Source: Rhypophila decipiens
Lineage: Eukaryota; Ascomycota; Sordariomycetes; Sordariales; Naviculisporaceae
Reading direction: 5' to 3'
Length of the DNA stretch: 64,000 bases
Assembly: GCA_033297075.1 (NCBI GenBank)
Contig: MU858098.1
Location: forward strand, 62,001-126,000
Made by a program: the position numbers and the translations under genes. Under the pieces are notes generated by a model. That model saw only the letters and a program-made list of their open reading frames with translations. It did not search any database and had not been told where the DNA came from. Each line of letters begins with the position of its first letter. Positions within the stretch are counted from its first letter, which is position 1. Positions 54,777 through 64,000 of this stretch are shown piece after piece.

Positions 54777-57698
54777 CTAGACCGGAGGGTTCGGCGGATG
54801 GACAGGTGTCGCTGCGGGGACTGCTTGCGGTGGAATCGGCGGTGGCGGGATGGGTGTTTGTCTGATAGGTGGCTGGTGATGCCTGGCTGGAGGTACCGCG
54901 GGAGGAGGAATGGGAGTGTTACGCACGGCGGGAGCATGAGCCATAGGAGGATGCGGCGAATGTTGCGTCGGCTGCTGTATTGGCGGTTGCTGGGATATGT
55001 GTGCGTTGGCCAGCTTCTGGACCGGGTGCTGGACAGGCGGTTGATGGCGAGGCTGAGGCGGAGCTGGTGCTGCAGCAGGTGCTGGCACTGGCACTGGCAC
55101 TGCCGAGGCTGGCGGCTGCGCCTGTGGCTGGTGAGCCTGTGGAGTGTTCGACTGGCCGCCCCTGGCTTCAAGCACCTTGCTAAGATGTGGAAGATCAAGG
55201 CGGGCCTTTGGGTCCGTCTCATAGATCTCCTTGATGACCTCCCATTCTTTTCGTTGCATCAGGCCTGCTTGGGGGAGGAGAAACGAGACGGTCGGGCTCG
55301 TGATGAGGTCTCCGAGAACGTCTCGAGCAACTTGCTCACCCTGCTTCTGGGTTAAACGCTGCGGATCGATCCTGTTGTTCTGGGCGTACGGGGTCGGGGT
55401 TGGTGGCAGTCCTTGCTGTGACGGGGGATGGCTGTTGCGAGCGGTCGGATAGTTTGGGAATGTTCCCTGCGGAGACGTTGGGGAGAATCCGGGCGCAGAT
55501 ATGGACTGGCGATTTGCATTCGGGCGAGGGAATCCAGCTCCAGCTTGGGCGGGAGTAGGTGTTCCAGGCAATTGCCCACTGCCTGCCTCCTGCAGCTTCA
55601 GCGTTTCTGGAGCGCCATGGACGCGTTTAACAGTCTCTGGGTCGTTCCTATAGACAAAGACAGCCAGCATCATCGGCTCGGTTCTTGTTGTGGGAATGAA
55701 GTTGTCACCCAGGTTAAGCATGAATTCAGGAATGTTGCCAGGCAAAACTGGTACCAGATAAGTATCCCGCACGTTTCCGGTGGCCTTTTCGTTAATAACG
55801 CCATACCGTTTCTTGCTGATAAAATAGTCTATGAGCTTTTGCATATCAGCCTTTCCTCTATGTGAGGTCGGCTCCAGGCTCACGACCACAATATCAGTGG
55901 GCTGGCTGTACCTAAGCCCGCATAGGTAAACAATTGCCTGCGTCTCGTCGATCCGTCCAAAGACAGTCAAAGTCTTGGGAATGAGCTGGTCCCATGGCAG
56001 GCCTATGGTCTCATTCAGCTTGGCACCACCCATGTGCTTGCCAGCTACAGTGAGGTGGGCGACCGAGTTCATGATGAGAGTGCCCCTCCACACCGCATCC
56101 GGGTCGTTCTCTTCACGTGGTGGCGAGTAAGGAGGGGACTGAGTGTCATCATCGAGCATGCGGTCGACATCAAGGTCCACTCCAGGACCAACAGAAACAG
56201 GTGCCGTGACAGCAGGCGGAAGTCGATTATGGGTCAGGGTAGGTGACTTGACCTTGGAGAAGACCTTGTTTATATCAAAATCCGTCCTGATTGGCGACTG
56301 CTGCGACGTGTTGATGGCAGCCAGGTCTTCTGTTGGTGACCTGCTGTGGCCCGACTGAGCGATGCTGGCTCTCCTGTCCTCTCCTTGAACCTTCTTCGGC
56401 GGCTCTGACTTGTCCCGCGGCCGAGGGGCAGGCCCTGTAGGCACTGCCTCGCTAGTAAGACCTTCGTCACCAACCATTTCGTCGCCTTTGTGAGTTTTCC
56501 GAATGAGACGCGCATTTGGATCAGTGATCTTAACCGCCTGTTTCTCCGCCTTTGCCTTCATCTCGGTAACCTCCTTTTGACGCTCCTTGGTCGCCATTTC
56601 ATCGCCTGTCATTGTGGCCACAGTGTTAGGAGACTTGCTCTTGTTCAAAAGACCGGCAACCAGCTCAGGATTGAGTTTGAGGTTTTGCCCCAATGTACGG
56701 CATTGGGTAGTGTAAGCGCCGTCGGACGGGTGTGTATCGTACACTGCACGCTCGATCTGGAAGGCGAGACGTTCTGCTCGCTTGACAACCGAAGCATCGT
56801 CAGAATTCTTGTGCTCTAGATTGGAGATCGAGTGTATCAGGTTCTTCCTGAGCAGTTTGACTGGCCCCTGGCGAGCCTCTGGGAGGTCGGAGAGCTTCGT
56901 AGCGAGGTCTTTGGGAGGCGTGTAGTCAACGACGGGGACAGCTTGGCTTTCCGAGACTTTGCGCATCTTTTGCGCCTTGGGCTCCTTGTCTTGAGACGCC
57001 TCTGCCACTTTGCGCTTCTGACCAGCAGTGCTTTTGGTCTCCTTTTTCGGCTCCGGGGCGGGCGACGGTTTGGCCTTCTGGGACGCTTGCGAGGCCTCCT
57101 CCTTTTGATCGCTATGCCTGTTTCCCTTTTTACCCTTCTCCTTCCTTCCGCGATTCTTCTTCTCTCGTGCCTTTTCCTCCTCGTACGCCTTGCGTCTGAC
57201 CTCCCATGGTTTCTCTCCCCGCTTGATGCCGTCTAGAAGCTCCTTGTGATTCTCTGGGCGGCACTGCTCGCAGAAGTATTCCTTAGGCAAGTCTTCAGTG
57301 TATTGGCTCATGCCCATGCAGATATTGTGCTGCCATGCGCCGCACGTGTCGCAAGCGATCCATGGCTCGTTGGGGTCGGTAGAGTCCTGATCTTGGGCCC
57401 CACAAACGCATCTGATGATCTCCTCTTCGGGCTCCTCAGGCTCGGGCTGAGCCTTCTTGCTCTTTTTCCCCCGGCGCTTGGGGGCTTCGATCGGTTGGTC
57501 CTGAGCCTCGAGTGCCTTATGCTGGCCCTTGGTGGCTCTAACGGATCGACGGGGTTCTGGGTCTGGTGTTGACGTGTTGATTAGCGGGATGTTGCGACTA
57601 CTGCGACGAAGCGCCGTGGTGCCGTCTGCCTGAGTGTGCTCCATTGGGGGTATGGAGGACGGGGACTGGCGACGCGTGTGGCGATGCTTACCGGACAT
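54777..57698 (-). CDS. BYE1-like transcription factor (PHD-TFIIS central-SPOC)
   Basis: Single exon, 973 residues. The PHD finger uses C97, C99, C116, C119, H124, C127, C143 and C146 (CVCGAQDQ, WIACDTCGAWQHNICMGM, YFCEQC) and likely reads methylated H3K4. A Lys/Glu-rich linker contains basic nuclear signals. Residues about 278-412 are the TFIIS central domain (LLRKNLIHSI, RAERLAFQIERAVYD, CRTLGQNLKLN), which in yeast Bye1 binds polymerase II. Residues about 536-686 are a SPOC domain (VWRGTLIMNSVAHLTVAGKH, YFISKKRYGVI). The tail is a Pro/Gln/Ala-rich low-complexity region of about 250 residues. The domain order equals Bye1/DIDO-type proteins. The role in transcription elongation is inferred from the family. 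It is divergent from the proteasome gene. Confidence 0.9.
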   Translation of the reverse strand: MSGKHRHTRRQSPSSIPPMEHTQADGTTALRRSSRNIPLINTSTPDPEPRRSVRATKGQHKALEAQDQPIEAPKRRGKKSKKAQPEPEEPEEEIIRCVCGAQDQDSTDPNEPWIACDTCGAWQHNICMGMSQYTEDLPKEYFCEQCRPENHKELLDGIKRGEKPWEVRRKAYEEEKAREKKNRGRKEKGKKGNRHSDQKEEASQASQKAKPSPAPEPKKETKSTAGQKRKVAEASQDKEPKAQKMRKVSESQAVPVVDYTPPKDLATKLSDLPEARQGPVKLLRKNLIHSISNLEHKNSDDASVVKRAERLAFQIERAVYDTHPSDGAYTTQCRTLGQNLKLNPELVAGLLNKSKSPNTVATMTGDEMATKERQKEVTEMKAKAEKQAVKITDPNARLIRKTHKGDEMVGDEGLTSEAVPTGPAPRPRDKSEPPKKVQGEDRRASIAQSGHSRSPTEDLAAINTSQQSPIRTDFDINKVFSKVKSPTLTHNRLPPAVTAPVSVGPGVDLDVDRMLDDDTQSPPYSPPREENDPDAVWRGTLIMNSVAHLTVAGKHMGGAKLNETIGLPWDQLIPKTLTVFGRIDETQAIVYLCGLRYSQPTDIVVVSLEPTSHRGKADMQKLIDYFISKKRYGVINEKATGNVRDTYLVPVLPGNIPEFMLNLGDNFIPTTRTEPMMLAVFVYRNDPETVKRVHGAPETLKLQEAGSGQLPGTPTPAQAGAGFPRPNANRQSISAPGFSPTSPQGTFPNYPTARNSHPPSQQGLPPTPTPYAQNNRIDPQRLTQKQGEQVARDVLGDLITSPTVSFLLPQAGLMQRKEWEVIKEIYETDPKARLDLPHLSKVLEARGGQSNTPQAHQPQAQPPASAVPVPVPAPAAAPAPPQPRHQPPVQHPVQKLANAHISQQPPIQQPTQHSPHPPMAHAPAVRNTPIPPPAVPPARHHQPPIRQTPIPPPPIPPQAVPAATPVHPPNPPV

Positions 57699-58673
57699 GG
57701 TGGGCCTGGAATGGAAATGCGCGATTCCTCCCTTATAAAAGTAAAGCTCTACTGGTACGACTCAAAAAACATGCGCGTGGAAATGATTCACGCGGTCATT
57801 GGATAAACGGTGTTTTACGCTTGGAGTAGTAGATGTTGTTTGGCAGTCAAACTAGCAGATGGTCCGGATTGCGCAAATGTGACGGCGACCTCAAACAACC
57901 TTGATTAACAACCAAAGGCCCAGATTTCTTATCTGGCCGCGTTCCAACCTCTTTTCCGCTGGCGGTTTTCCTACTGTTAATACGCGCGCGGGGGTTGTTG
58001 CGAAAAGACGAGTTGGGCGAGTTTTTTGGCGGGAAGAGCTAAGGTGCTGTCGAAGCTTTGGCCCGCGGTGCCTCTGACGGTGCAGGATTCCCGTCAACTT
58101 TAGAAGGGCGCTTGAAAGCCAAAGCTGTTCGAGACAAACAACGGCACGTCACGTTCGGGTTTGTCGTAGTAAAGTCGAAAAAATACGGCAAGTCGCGACA
58201 GAAAAGACGAGGGAGAATTCTGCGACCAGAGGGGAAGCTCGTCGCGACTGGGTGACGGAATTGTGGAGGTTGGAAAGGAAGAGGAGATTGCTCGAGGTGG
58301 AGGCGACTTGGAATTGAATCACCCTCCAACAGTCCCGTCAAGCTGTGTTATGTAAGCAGGTTTTTGGGTCGGAGCTTGGCCTGAAAACCTCCGACGGCTT
58401 GGCAGCGTTACACAATACGGCTTGGCATTTCACTTTTCGCCCCATAATTCAGGCACCCAAGCAGCTAACGCGTGCGAGCGCTTGCCTGGAGCTCTGCAAC
58501 GACCGCTACGCAGGGTACGGACTGATAATGCTGCTTCATCAGCCTTCAGTACCATTCAACAACAGCAAACAACGTCCCAAAGAGCTTCCCGGTCGCAACA
58601 AATTGTGACTTGCAACTGGCGCGCATTCGCTTGAACTTGGATCATTTTCACCGTCTATTGAACCACGTCAATC
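57699..58673. promoter_or_regulatory. Bidirectional promoter, BYE1-like / PSMA4
   Basis: 975 bases between divergent starts. It contains TTTGGCGGGAA at 58025-58035, an exact match to the E2F-type consensus. I looked for the Rpn4 element (GGTGGCAAA) common in yeast proteasome promoters and did not see it. No supported ORF. Confidence 0.45.
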
Positions 58674-59671
58674 ATGTCGAGAAGATACGATTCCCGAGTA
58701 AGTCGAGATGCACTGACCCCAGCAGTGGAGGAGGGAGCTTGGAGCTCGAAGCTGGCTGCAATTGCTGGATTGGCCATGAGAGCTTACACTACCTCTGTCC
58801 TAGACCACCATCTTCTCCCCCGAAGGTCGTCTGTACCAAGTCGAATATGCCCTCGAAGCCATTTCACACGCCGGCACAGCCATCGGTATCCTTGCCAAGG
58901 ATGGAATCGTCCTAGCAGCCGAGCGGAAGGTCACCTCCAAGTTGTTGGAGCAGGATACATCAGCGGAGAAGCTCTACATTCTCAACGAGTATGTCCCACA
59001 GTTTCTGGAAATTCGTCCACACATTTTAGGACACGCAGGCTAACTGGCCTGCCTCTTAGTAACATGATCTGCGCTGTTGCGGGAATGACGGCCGATGCCA
59101 ACATCTTGATCAACCATGCCCGATCCGTTGCCCAACAATACCTCCTGACCTACAACGAGGATATTCCCTGCGAACAGCTCGTCCGACGGCTCTGCGATCT
59201 CAAGCAAGGATACACACAACGTGGTGGTCTCCGACCGTTTGGAGTTTCCTTCATTTACGCCGGGTGGGACCCCCAGCGCCAGTTCCAGCTCTACCTCAGC
59301 AACCCCTCGGGCAACTACGGCGGGTGGAAGGCAACGAGTGCCGGTGCCAACAACGCGAGCGCACAGTCTCTTTTGAAGCAAGACTACAAGGAGGATTGCA
59401 CTCTGAAGGAGGCCTGCGGCATGGCCGTCAAGGTGCTCAGCAAGACGATGGACTCGACAAAGCTCAGCAGCGAGAAACGTAGGTTTCCTCCATACTCTGC
59501 AAGCAAGACAGAAGACCTTAACTAACCAATGCGTTATCTACAGTCGAGTTTGCGACGGTGGGCCAGACCAAGGATGGCAAGATCTACCACAAACTATGGA
59601 GCGCGGACGAGATCACGGCGTTATTGAAGGAGCATGACCTGGCCAAGGACGAGAACGCCGAGGAGAAGTAG
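58674..59671 (+). CDS. 20S proteasome alpha subunit (PSMA4/Pre9)
   Basis: Four exons (58674-58697, 58804-58988, 59060-59478, 59544-59671) encode 251 residues, the expected length. The first exon is only 24 bases and encodes MSRRYDSR. Joining gives [20 protein letters not shown], the alpha-type N-terminal signature that closes the gate of the 20S ring. [33 protein letters not shown] and [15 protein letters not shown] follow as expected. The subunit has no catalytic Thr; it contributes to the outer ring and regulator docking. The acidic C-terminus (AKDENAEEK) is typical. Cytosol and nucleus. It converges on the PAP2 gene. Confidence 0.93.
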
Positions 59672-59994
59672 GCGGCAGTTTGCATGCAAAAGCATGGTGA
59701 CTGGACGAGTTTCTTAAAGGCACAGATTTCGCTTGCTTGCTTGCTTAATAGCGTCACCTGTACTAATAGACGAAAGAACAAATAACATGCCCAGATGAAG
59801 AATAAACTGAAATACCAGCGCTAAGAAATCACCATGATGTTACTCCGTATGTGCAGATCCTTTATCCATGTGCTTGCTTGCTCACAAACATGACACGACA
59901 AACTGAAATCATAAACGAAAAGTCCAAGATAAGGGTATACACAACAAATCTCGGCCAGTTACTACTGAGAGATCAAAATTAGTACATCATTCTG
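59672..59994. other. Convergent 3' intergenic region
   Basis: Between PSMA4 (plus) and the PAP2 gene (minus). Contains a (CTTG)4-like tract near 59730. No gene seen. Confidence 0.6.
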
Positions 59995-61242
59995 CTATAA
60001 TCTATCCAAATGTTGCATTTCGTAGCCTACATTCTGTCTGGACCCAATCCGCTCTTCCTCGTCTCGAACACGAGAGTACCGGGCAGCGCTGGTTAAATGA
60101 TGGTCCTCTCCGGGGGGTCCAGAATACGGCTCGTCACAGCGGGAGCTGCTAAGTCTCGGCCAGTATCGCCTGTACGACCAGTACGTAACTGTCCAGCCGA
60201 GCAAGGCCCCGATGCAAACATCGTAGACATCATGGCGGTAATCCTGGCACCGGCTGATGGCAATCATTGTTGCGCCGAGGAGAGGGGCCAGACAGACCAG
60301 GGACCGGACAAGGTCCCCTCGTACTAGTTTCTCGGTGTGCTCTCCTATTCCTAGGGTACTTTGGCCGCCACCGGCGGAATTTGTAGACGATGATCCTGGG
60401 CCGTGTGCAAAGATGCGCATTTGCCCTGCTAGGAATAGACTCAGATATCCCAGGCCTGCGAAGGAAAAAGAGCTATGGCCTGAGGGGAAGGAACGCCAGC
60501 CGTCGTGGAGACGGTGGTGACCTGTCTCCGTGCAGACGTCTATGGTGACGAGCTGGTCGTGTGGGGTTCCTTCTCGGGGCTGGCACCTTGCCAGGAGGTC
60601 CGGTCGTGGCCGGCCCACGGTGTTCTTTACGACGTCGGTTAGGAAGGTCGTCAGGATCATGCCGATCGCGAGACCGAGTATAGCGACGTGGTGCTTGTGT
60701 GGGGAGGCCGAGGTCACGAGGTTGTGGAGTATTATTAGGAGGATCGGGATGAATAGGGCGTAGACAAAGTCGTGGGCTAATATCCGGAGGAGCAAGGGCG
60801 TCAGTTGAGCTTGTTCAGGGAGGATGAAGCGGCTTGTACGCACTCAGAGGTACCCTTTCGACTTCGGCGTGCGGAAAGGAGATGCGCAGGTCGTTGAGGG
60901 AGAACATTCTGTGGAAGGGCTCGACGAAGAATTGGATCTGTGTGTAGGGCGTGTTAGTCGTCTCGTCCTTGCCCTTGCTTGCTCGTCGTCGTTCGGCGCC
61001 CTGGCAATCGCCCAGAGTAAACATACAAGCAGGTAACCGGTTAATAGCACCGCAAATCCAATGTAATCGGCCGCATATGATCTCTGTAAACAATCGTACA
61101 TGTCAGTAAACGTTCATCGGCGCAAAAGATTCAAGCCCGGAGAGGTAGGTAGCCGTACATGCCAATATCTCGAAAAGGATCCGAAAAGTCCACCACCGCC
61201 GTTGTTTGCGCCGGATGGCGAACTTGCCCTTGAGGGTGCCAT
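59995..61242 (-). CDS. PAP2-family lipid phosphate phosphatase
   Basis: Four exons (61159-61242, 61027-61083, 60844-60937, 59995-60776) encode 338 residues. The first exon reads MAPSRASSPSGANNGGGGLF and joins in frame to SYAADYIGFAVLL, the first membrane helix. QFFVEPFHRMFSLNDLRISF follows. Catalytic motifs: KNTVGRPRP (K129-P137, KX6RP), P176-S-G-H179 and SRCQDYRHDVYD (S253, R254, H260, D264; SRX5HX3D). About six transmembrane helices are expected. Fungal relatives dephosphorylate phosphatidate and diacylglycerol pyrophosphate. The C-terminal 50 residues are a charged cytosolic tail. The ATG at 61101 is inside intron 1 in this model, so I prefer 61242. Confidence 0.88.
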
Positions 61243-62020
61243 GGCCGATAGTCACCGCCGTCGGATGGCCTTGACAATGCCCCAGAGCATTGGTGTAGGT
61301 AGAAAACCTAACAAACAAATGCAACAAAAGGAAGAAACGCCAAAACCACTATTGGCGCTGAGAGTACTTCGGATGCAGGCAAGCAGGTTCGGATGAAAGC
61401 AGGCTCGCGTCTGGTGCCTGCCCCTTTGTCTTTAGCCTCAGCTTGCGATAGGTGGCAGTTGTCTAGCCCTTCAAGGGGGATTGGGCTGACAGCAGGGTTC
61501 CCGGTTGGCTGGAGCCGATCATTTTTTAGTGGATCTTCCCCAGAACAGGGTATCCCCAGCAGTGACAGCACCGAAGAACTCCGGCTCCAGATCCTGTGGT
61601 CCGGCCTCGGGCACAAAGTCAACCTCTCAACTTCTCAAGATCTACCATTCCATCCCTTTGGTGCAACTGATATTATTGAGGCTCCCTGCTGGGATCAGCG
61701 TCAATTTTATGTACGACTTCAGGTACGACCTTTTGCCGTAGACTTATGCCGATTTTAAAGAGAAAAGTTGTCAGAATTTAACCCTTCTATCTATCCTCCC
61801 TCTCTTTTGCTGCTGTGTAGAACCCCTGCGTCTAGTTCAATATAGCTTCAGATTTACGGATAAGTGACATCCCTTTACGCACTGCTCGATGGATATCCGA
61901 CAGTTCAGATGTCAAATGGATATAAGATGGACTCTCTCCGTGCATTATGGCGAGTGCCCTGAGGATAGCTTCAGAACTCTGATCTACAACAAACCAAAGC
62001 ATCTTCTTGTGATAAATACA
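61243..62020. promoter_or_regulatory. Divergent upstream region, PAP2 / secreted protein
   Basis: 778 bases between the two divergent starts. The 121-residue frame at 61393-61758 starts with ATG but shows no domain and overlaps minus-strand frames, so it is not called. Upstream of 62021 the frame is open back to 61889, but the signal peptide fixes the start at 62021. Confidence 0.5.
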
Positions 62021-63499
62021 ATGCCTCAGTTAATACCACTGCTTGCGGTGCTTTCCGCACTTGCATGCCCTTCTCAGGCTAGCCGCCACCTTCCATTTCT
62101 ACCGCGCAGAGACGCAGACTGCTGCCCCTGCCAAGTCCCAGCGGTAGAACCACCATCCATATCAACGTCAACAATCACTGTGATCACGCCGTTGACCCTT
62201 ACAGAGACCGAAACTGTGACGACAAGCCATCCAGGCTCTCCTCTTCCCCATATACTAAACACCGTGACCATAACGATACCTGGTCCCGCCGAGACCATCC
62301 TTCAAACAGTCACAGTCACCCGTCCCAGCAAAGGAAGGCCATGGCCACATCCCCATCACCGGCCTCCTCCTTACGAGCAGGATACGGACACAGACTCAAC
62401 TACGACGATCAAGAAGACCATCACTCTGACCACGACAGACCATGTCCCTTTCATCCCAGTACCACCGCCGGACCCTACCCCTGACAGTGCCAGCATTGTA
62501 CAAGTCACGACCGTTACACTTACAGATGTTCAGCAACCACCTCCTTTACCGGCAGATCCATCCCCGGCATCACCACATCGTCATCCACATGCTCACCCTC
62601 ATCCTCATGGTGACTGGCAACAGGATCCCCAAATAGTGACCGTAACATATGAAGACTCAGCCGCGCCTCCTATGGTCACTACAAGCGCAGCCTCTTCATC
62701 TCCTCCTGCAGCTTACATCCCAGCCGAATGGCCAGAGCTTGACCCAGAGACAGAGACAGTAACCTGGACCCATCCTTCTCCCATTGGGCCACTATCAGGC
62801 GGTCATCCTGCAGATTGGGAACATCATCACCGCCATCCACATCCCAGACCACACAACCCAGCAACCGTCACTATTTATATTGAGCCAAGCCTGGCCTCGT
62901 CAACATCTCGATCCGTGACATCAACCCCATGTTCCTCCACAATCCCCGCTTCAATCTCACCGCCGTTATCAACAACGACGACTCCTGTGTCACTGAACAT
63001 GACGGACTGGTTCATAGAAGACGACGATGATTGTTCAGAACCCGCAATGGAATATTCCGTCAGTTCGCCTTCTTCCTCTGCCTCGATTATCAGCTCCAGC
63101 TCCGGCTCTACTATCGGTCCAAGCACAACCCGAATCTCAAGCCCAAGTTCAGTTTCTTCACCCCCCATAAGAATCCATCTTTCAAGGGTGGTCACAGGCA
63201 GCAGCACAGCTTCTCTCTCAACCTCGACATCATCCTCTCACAGCCAAAGCATAACCCCAACACCACAACCACAACCCAAGCACGAAGACACCAAAGAAGA
63301 AGAATCCTGCAACCCAGAAGATCTTTCAACAAGTACAGAAACAATCTACAACACCATTCTAAGGACTGTCTATGCCGATGAGGCATCATTCTCAACGCTA
63401 CCGATACAAACGCTGGATTCGGTTCCAAGTTTTAGTCCAGAGACAGATCTCCCGTTAGAAGGTGTTAGTTTAACGCGTCCCTCATCAGTTCCGATTTAG
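62021..63499 (+). CDS. Secreted Pro/Thr/Ser/His-rich protein
   Basis: Single exon, 492 residues from the ATG at 62021. Residues 1-20 (MPQLIPLLAVLSALACPSQA) are a signal peptide. FLPRRD may be a dibasic processing site, followed by a small cysteine group (DADCCPCQVP). The rest is low-complexity: TITVITPLTLTETETVT-type repeats, Pro-rich segments, a His-rich patch (HRHPHAHPHPHGD) and long Ser runs. No catalytic domain and no clear GPI signal at the C-terminus (LTRPSSVPI). TxTxT stretches like these are typical of O-mannosylated wall or mucin-like proteins. The His patch could bind metal ions, which is inference. It resembles the 21798-24528 protein in style but not in sequence. Confidence 0.75.
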   Translation: MPQLIPLLAVLSALACPSQASRHLPFLPRRDADCCPCQVPAVEPPSISTSTITVITPLTLTETETVTTSHPGSPLPHILNTVTITIPGPAETILQTVTVTRPSKGRPWPHPHHRPPPYEQDTDTDSTTTIKKTITLTTTDHVPFIPVPPPDPTPDSASIVQVTTVTLTDVQQPPPLPADPSPASPHRHPHAHPHPHGDWQQDPQIVTVTYEDSAAPPMVTTSAASSSPPAAYIPAEWPELDPETETVTWTHPSPIGPLSGGHPADWEHHHRHPHPRPHNPATVTIYIEPSLASSTSRSVTSTPCSSTIPASISPPLSTTTTPVSLNMTDWFIEDDDDCSEPAMEYSVSSPSSSASIISSSSGSTIGPSTTRISSPSSVSSPPIRIHLSRVVTGSSTASLSTSTSSSHSQSITPTPQPQPKHEDTKEEESCNPEDLSTSTETIYNTILRTVYADEASFSTLPIQTLDSVPSFSPETDLPLEGVSLTRPSSVPI

Positions 63500-64000
63500 A
63501 CGCTCTGCCTACACCGACACCCGCGAGCAGTCGAGGCGCCGGCGAGCTATATTGGGGTAGGTAATAAATAGGACGGTCATGTTGTGTTTGGTACATTCGC
63601 AGAATCTTTGTAATAAATATGGAAGGGGACGGGAATTGCGGCGTTAAGGATATTCATTCATTCCGTTATATTTTTTTCCATTTGTCGGAAGGTGTTGTGG
63701 TTTGTTTCTTTGTATTGATATCAATCAACGGTACCTAAAATCCCCATCAACTGTACAAGTTTGTGACCTTTACTTTAGAAAAGTCTACCTTATAAGCCGG
63801 TTAATCAATAATTCCATGTGTCACATCAAAGCAGTTCCAGGAACAGCTCATCAGACCGTCGGGCAATTGTGAATTCTCATCAGCCCATGCCTACACAAAT
63901 CAACGATAAAAGTGACTTTGTTCACCAAAAAAATGAGAGAGACCTATCATTTAAACCTATCATCGTACCAGCAATGTCTGTCTGTATGTCTGTCTATGTC
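63500..64000. other. Right-edge intergenic, no gene seen
   Basis: 3' UTR of the secreted protein followed by AT-rich sequence. It ends in a TGTC/TATG microsatellite from about 63975 to the window edge. Confidence 0.6.
63975..64000 (+). repeat. (TGTC)n microsatellite, cut by the window edge
   Basis: Five TGTC-type units with TATG interruptions, running to position 64000. Confidence 0.8.

Noticed and set aside
54618..55355. 245-residue plus-strand Arg/Trp-rich ORF
   Set aside because: Antisense to the Pro/Gln-rich tail of the BYE1-like gene.
60844..61101. Start of the PAP2 gene at the ATG at 61101
   Set aside because: That ATG falls inside intron 1. Splicing 61159-61242 to 61083 gives a better N-terminus.
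1..64000. CRISPR arrays, 5S rRNA, intact transposases or reverse transcriptases, virus-like genes
   Set aside because: None seen on either strand. The 22-bp units lack spacers and are not a CRISPR array.

Overview
The window looks like nuclear DNA of a filamentous ascomycete (Pezizomycotina, most likely Sordariomycetes). The support is short GT-AG introns of about 50-130 bases in most genes, one GC-AG intron, signal-peptide glycoproteins with Thr/Ser/Gly-rich tails, a CFEM-like membrane protein, a DUF3716-type cysteine domain, and an intron-containing tRNA-Pro. Genes lie on both strands and there are no operons. Exon boundaries were assembled by hand from reading frame, splice sites and family conservation.

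Layout. 1-1825: 5' part of a cysteinyl-tRNA synthetase gene (minus) that runs off the left edge, with five consecutive micro-exons around its HIGH motif. 2552-3079: nucleoside 2-deoxyribosyltransferase-like protein (minus). 3836-7792: a 1197-residue protein with three C2H2 fingers that look triplicated together with their introns, then a DUF3716-like cysteine cluster and a C-terminal cupin-like domain. 8957-13964: three small secreted or membrane proteins. 14925-18739: 12-exon GH35 beta-galactosidase. 18877-18969: tRNA-Pro(UGG) (minus). 19132-19368: degenerate 22-bp tandem repeat with a second copy at 31200-31430. 19387-20328: peroxiredoxin-like protein (minus). 21798-24528: Gly/Gln/Thr-rich secreted protein. 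25536-26456: unrecognised ORF. 28634-31021: serine beta-lactamase-like protein. 31872-32471: RING-between-RING-like protein. 33911-34730: LAMTOR1/Ego1-like lipid anchor of the TORC1 scaffold.

34731-47789 is strikingly gene-poor: about 13 kb holding one credible gene, a 109-residue Cys/Trp-rich protein at 38554-38883 (minus), among polypurine/polypyrimidine tracts and microsatellites.

47790-64000 is a dense housekeeping block: F-box protein, ZNF830-like zinc-finger protein, Mediator subunit MED7, a 57-residue cysteine-rich protein ending in a CaaX box, a BYE1-like PHD/TFIIS/SPOC transcription factor, proteasome alpha subunit PSMA4/Pre9, a PAP2 lipid phosphatase and a secreted Pro/Thr/Ser/His-rich protein. 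Several are divergent pairs sharing an upstream region (ZNF830/MED7, BYE1/PSMA4, PAP2/secreted protein), and others converge.

I found no CRISPR array, rRNA gene, intact transposon or biosynthetic cluster. The items that look least described are the triplicated finger-DUF3716-cupin protein, the dispersed 22-bp repeat element, the CaaX microprotein and the micro-exon series in the CysRS gene.
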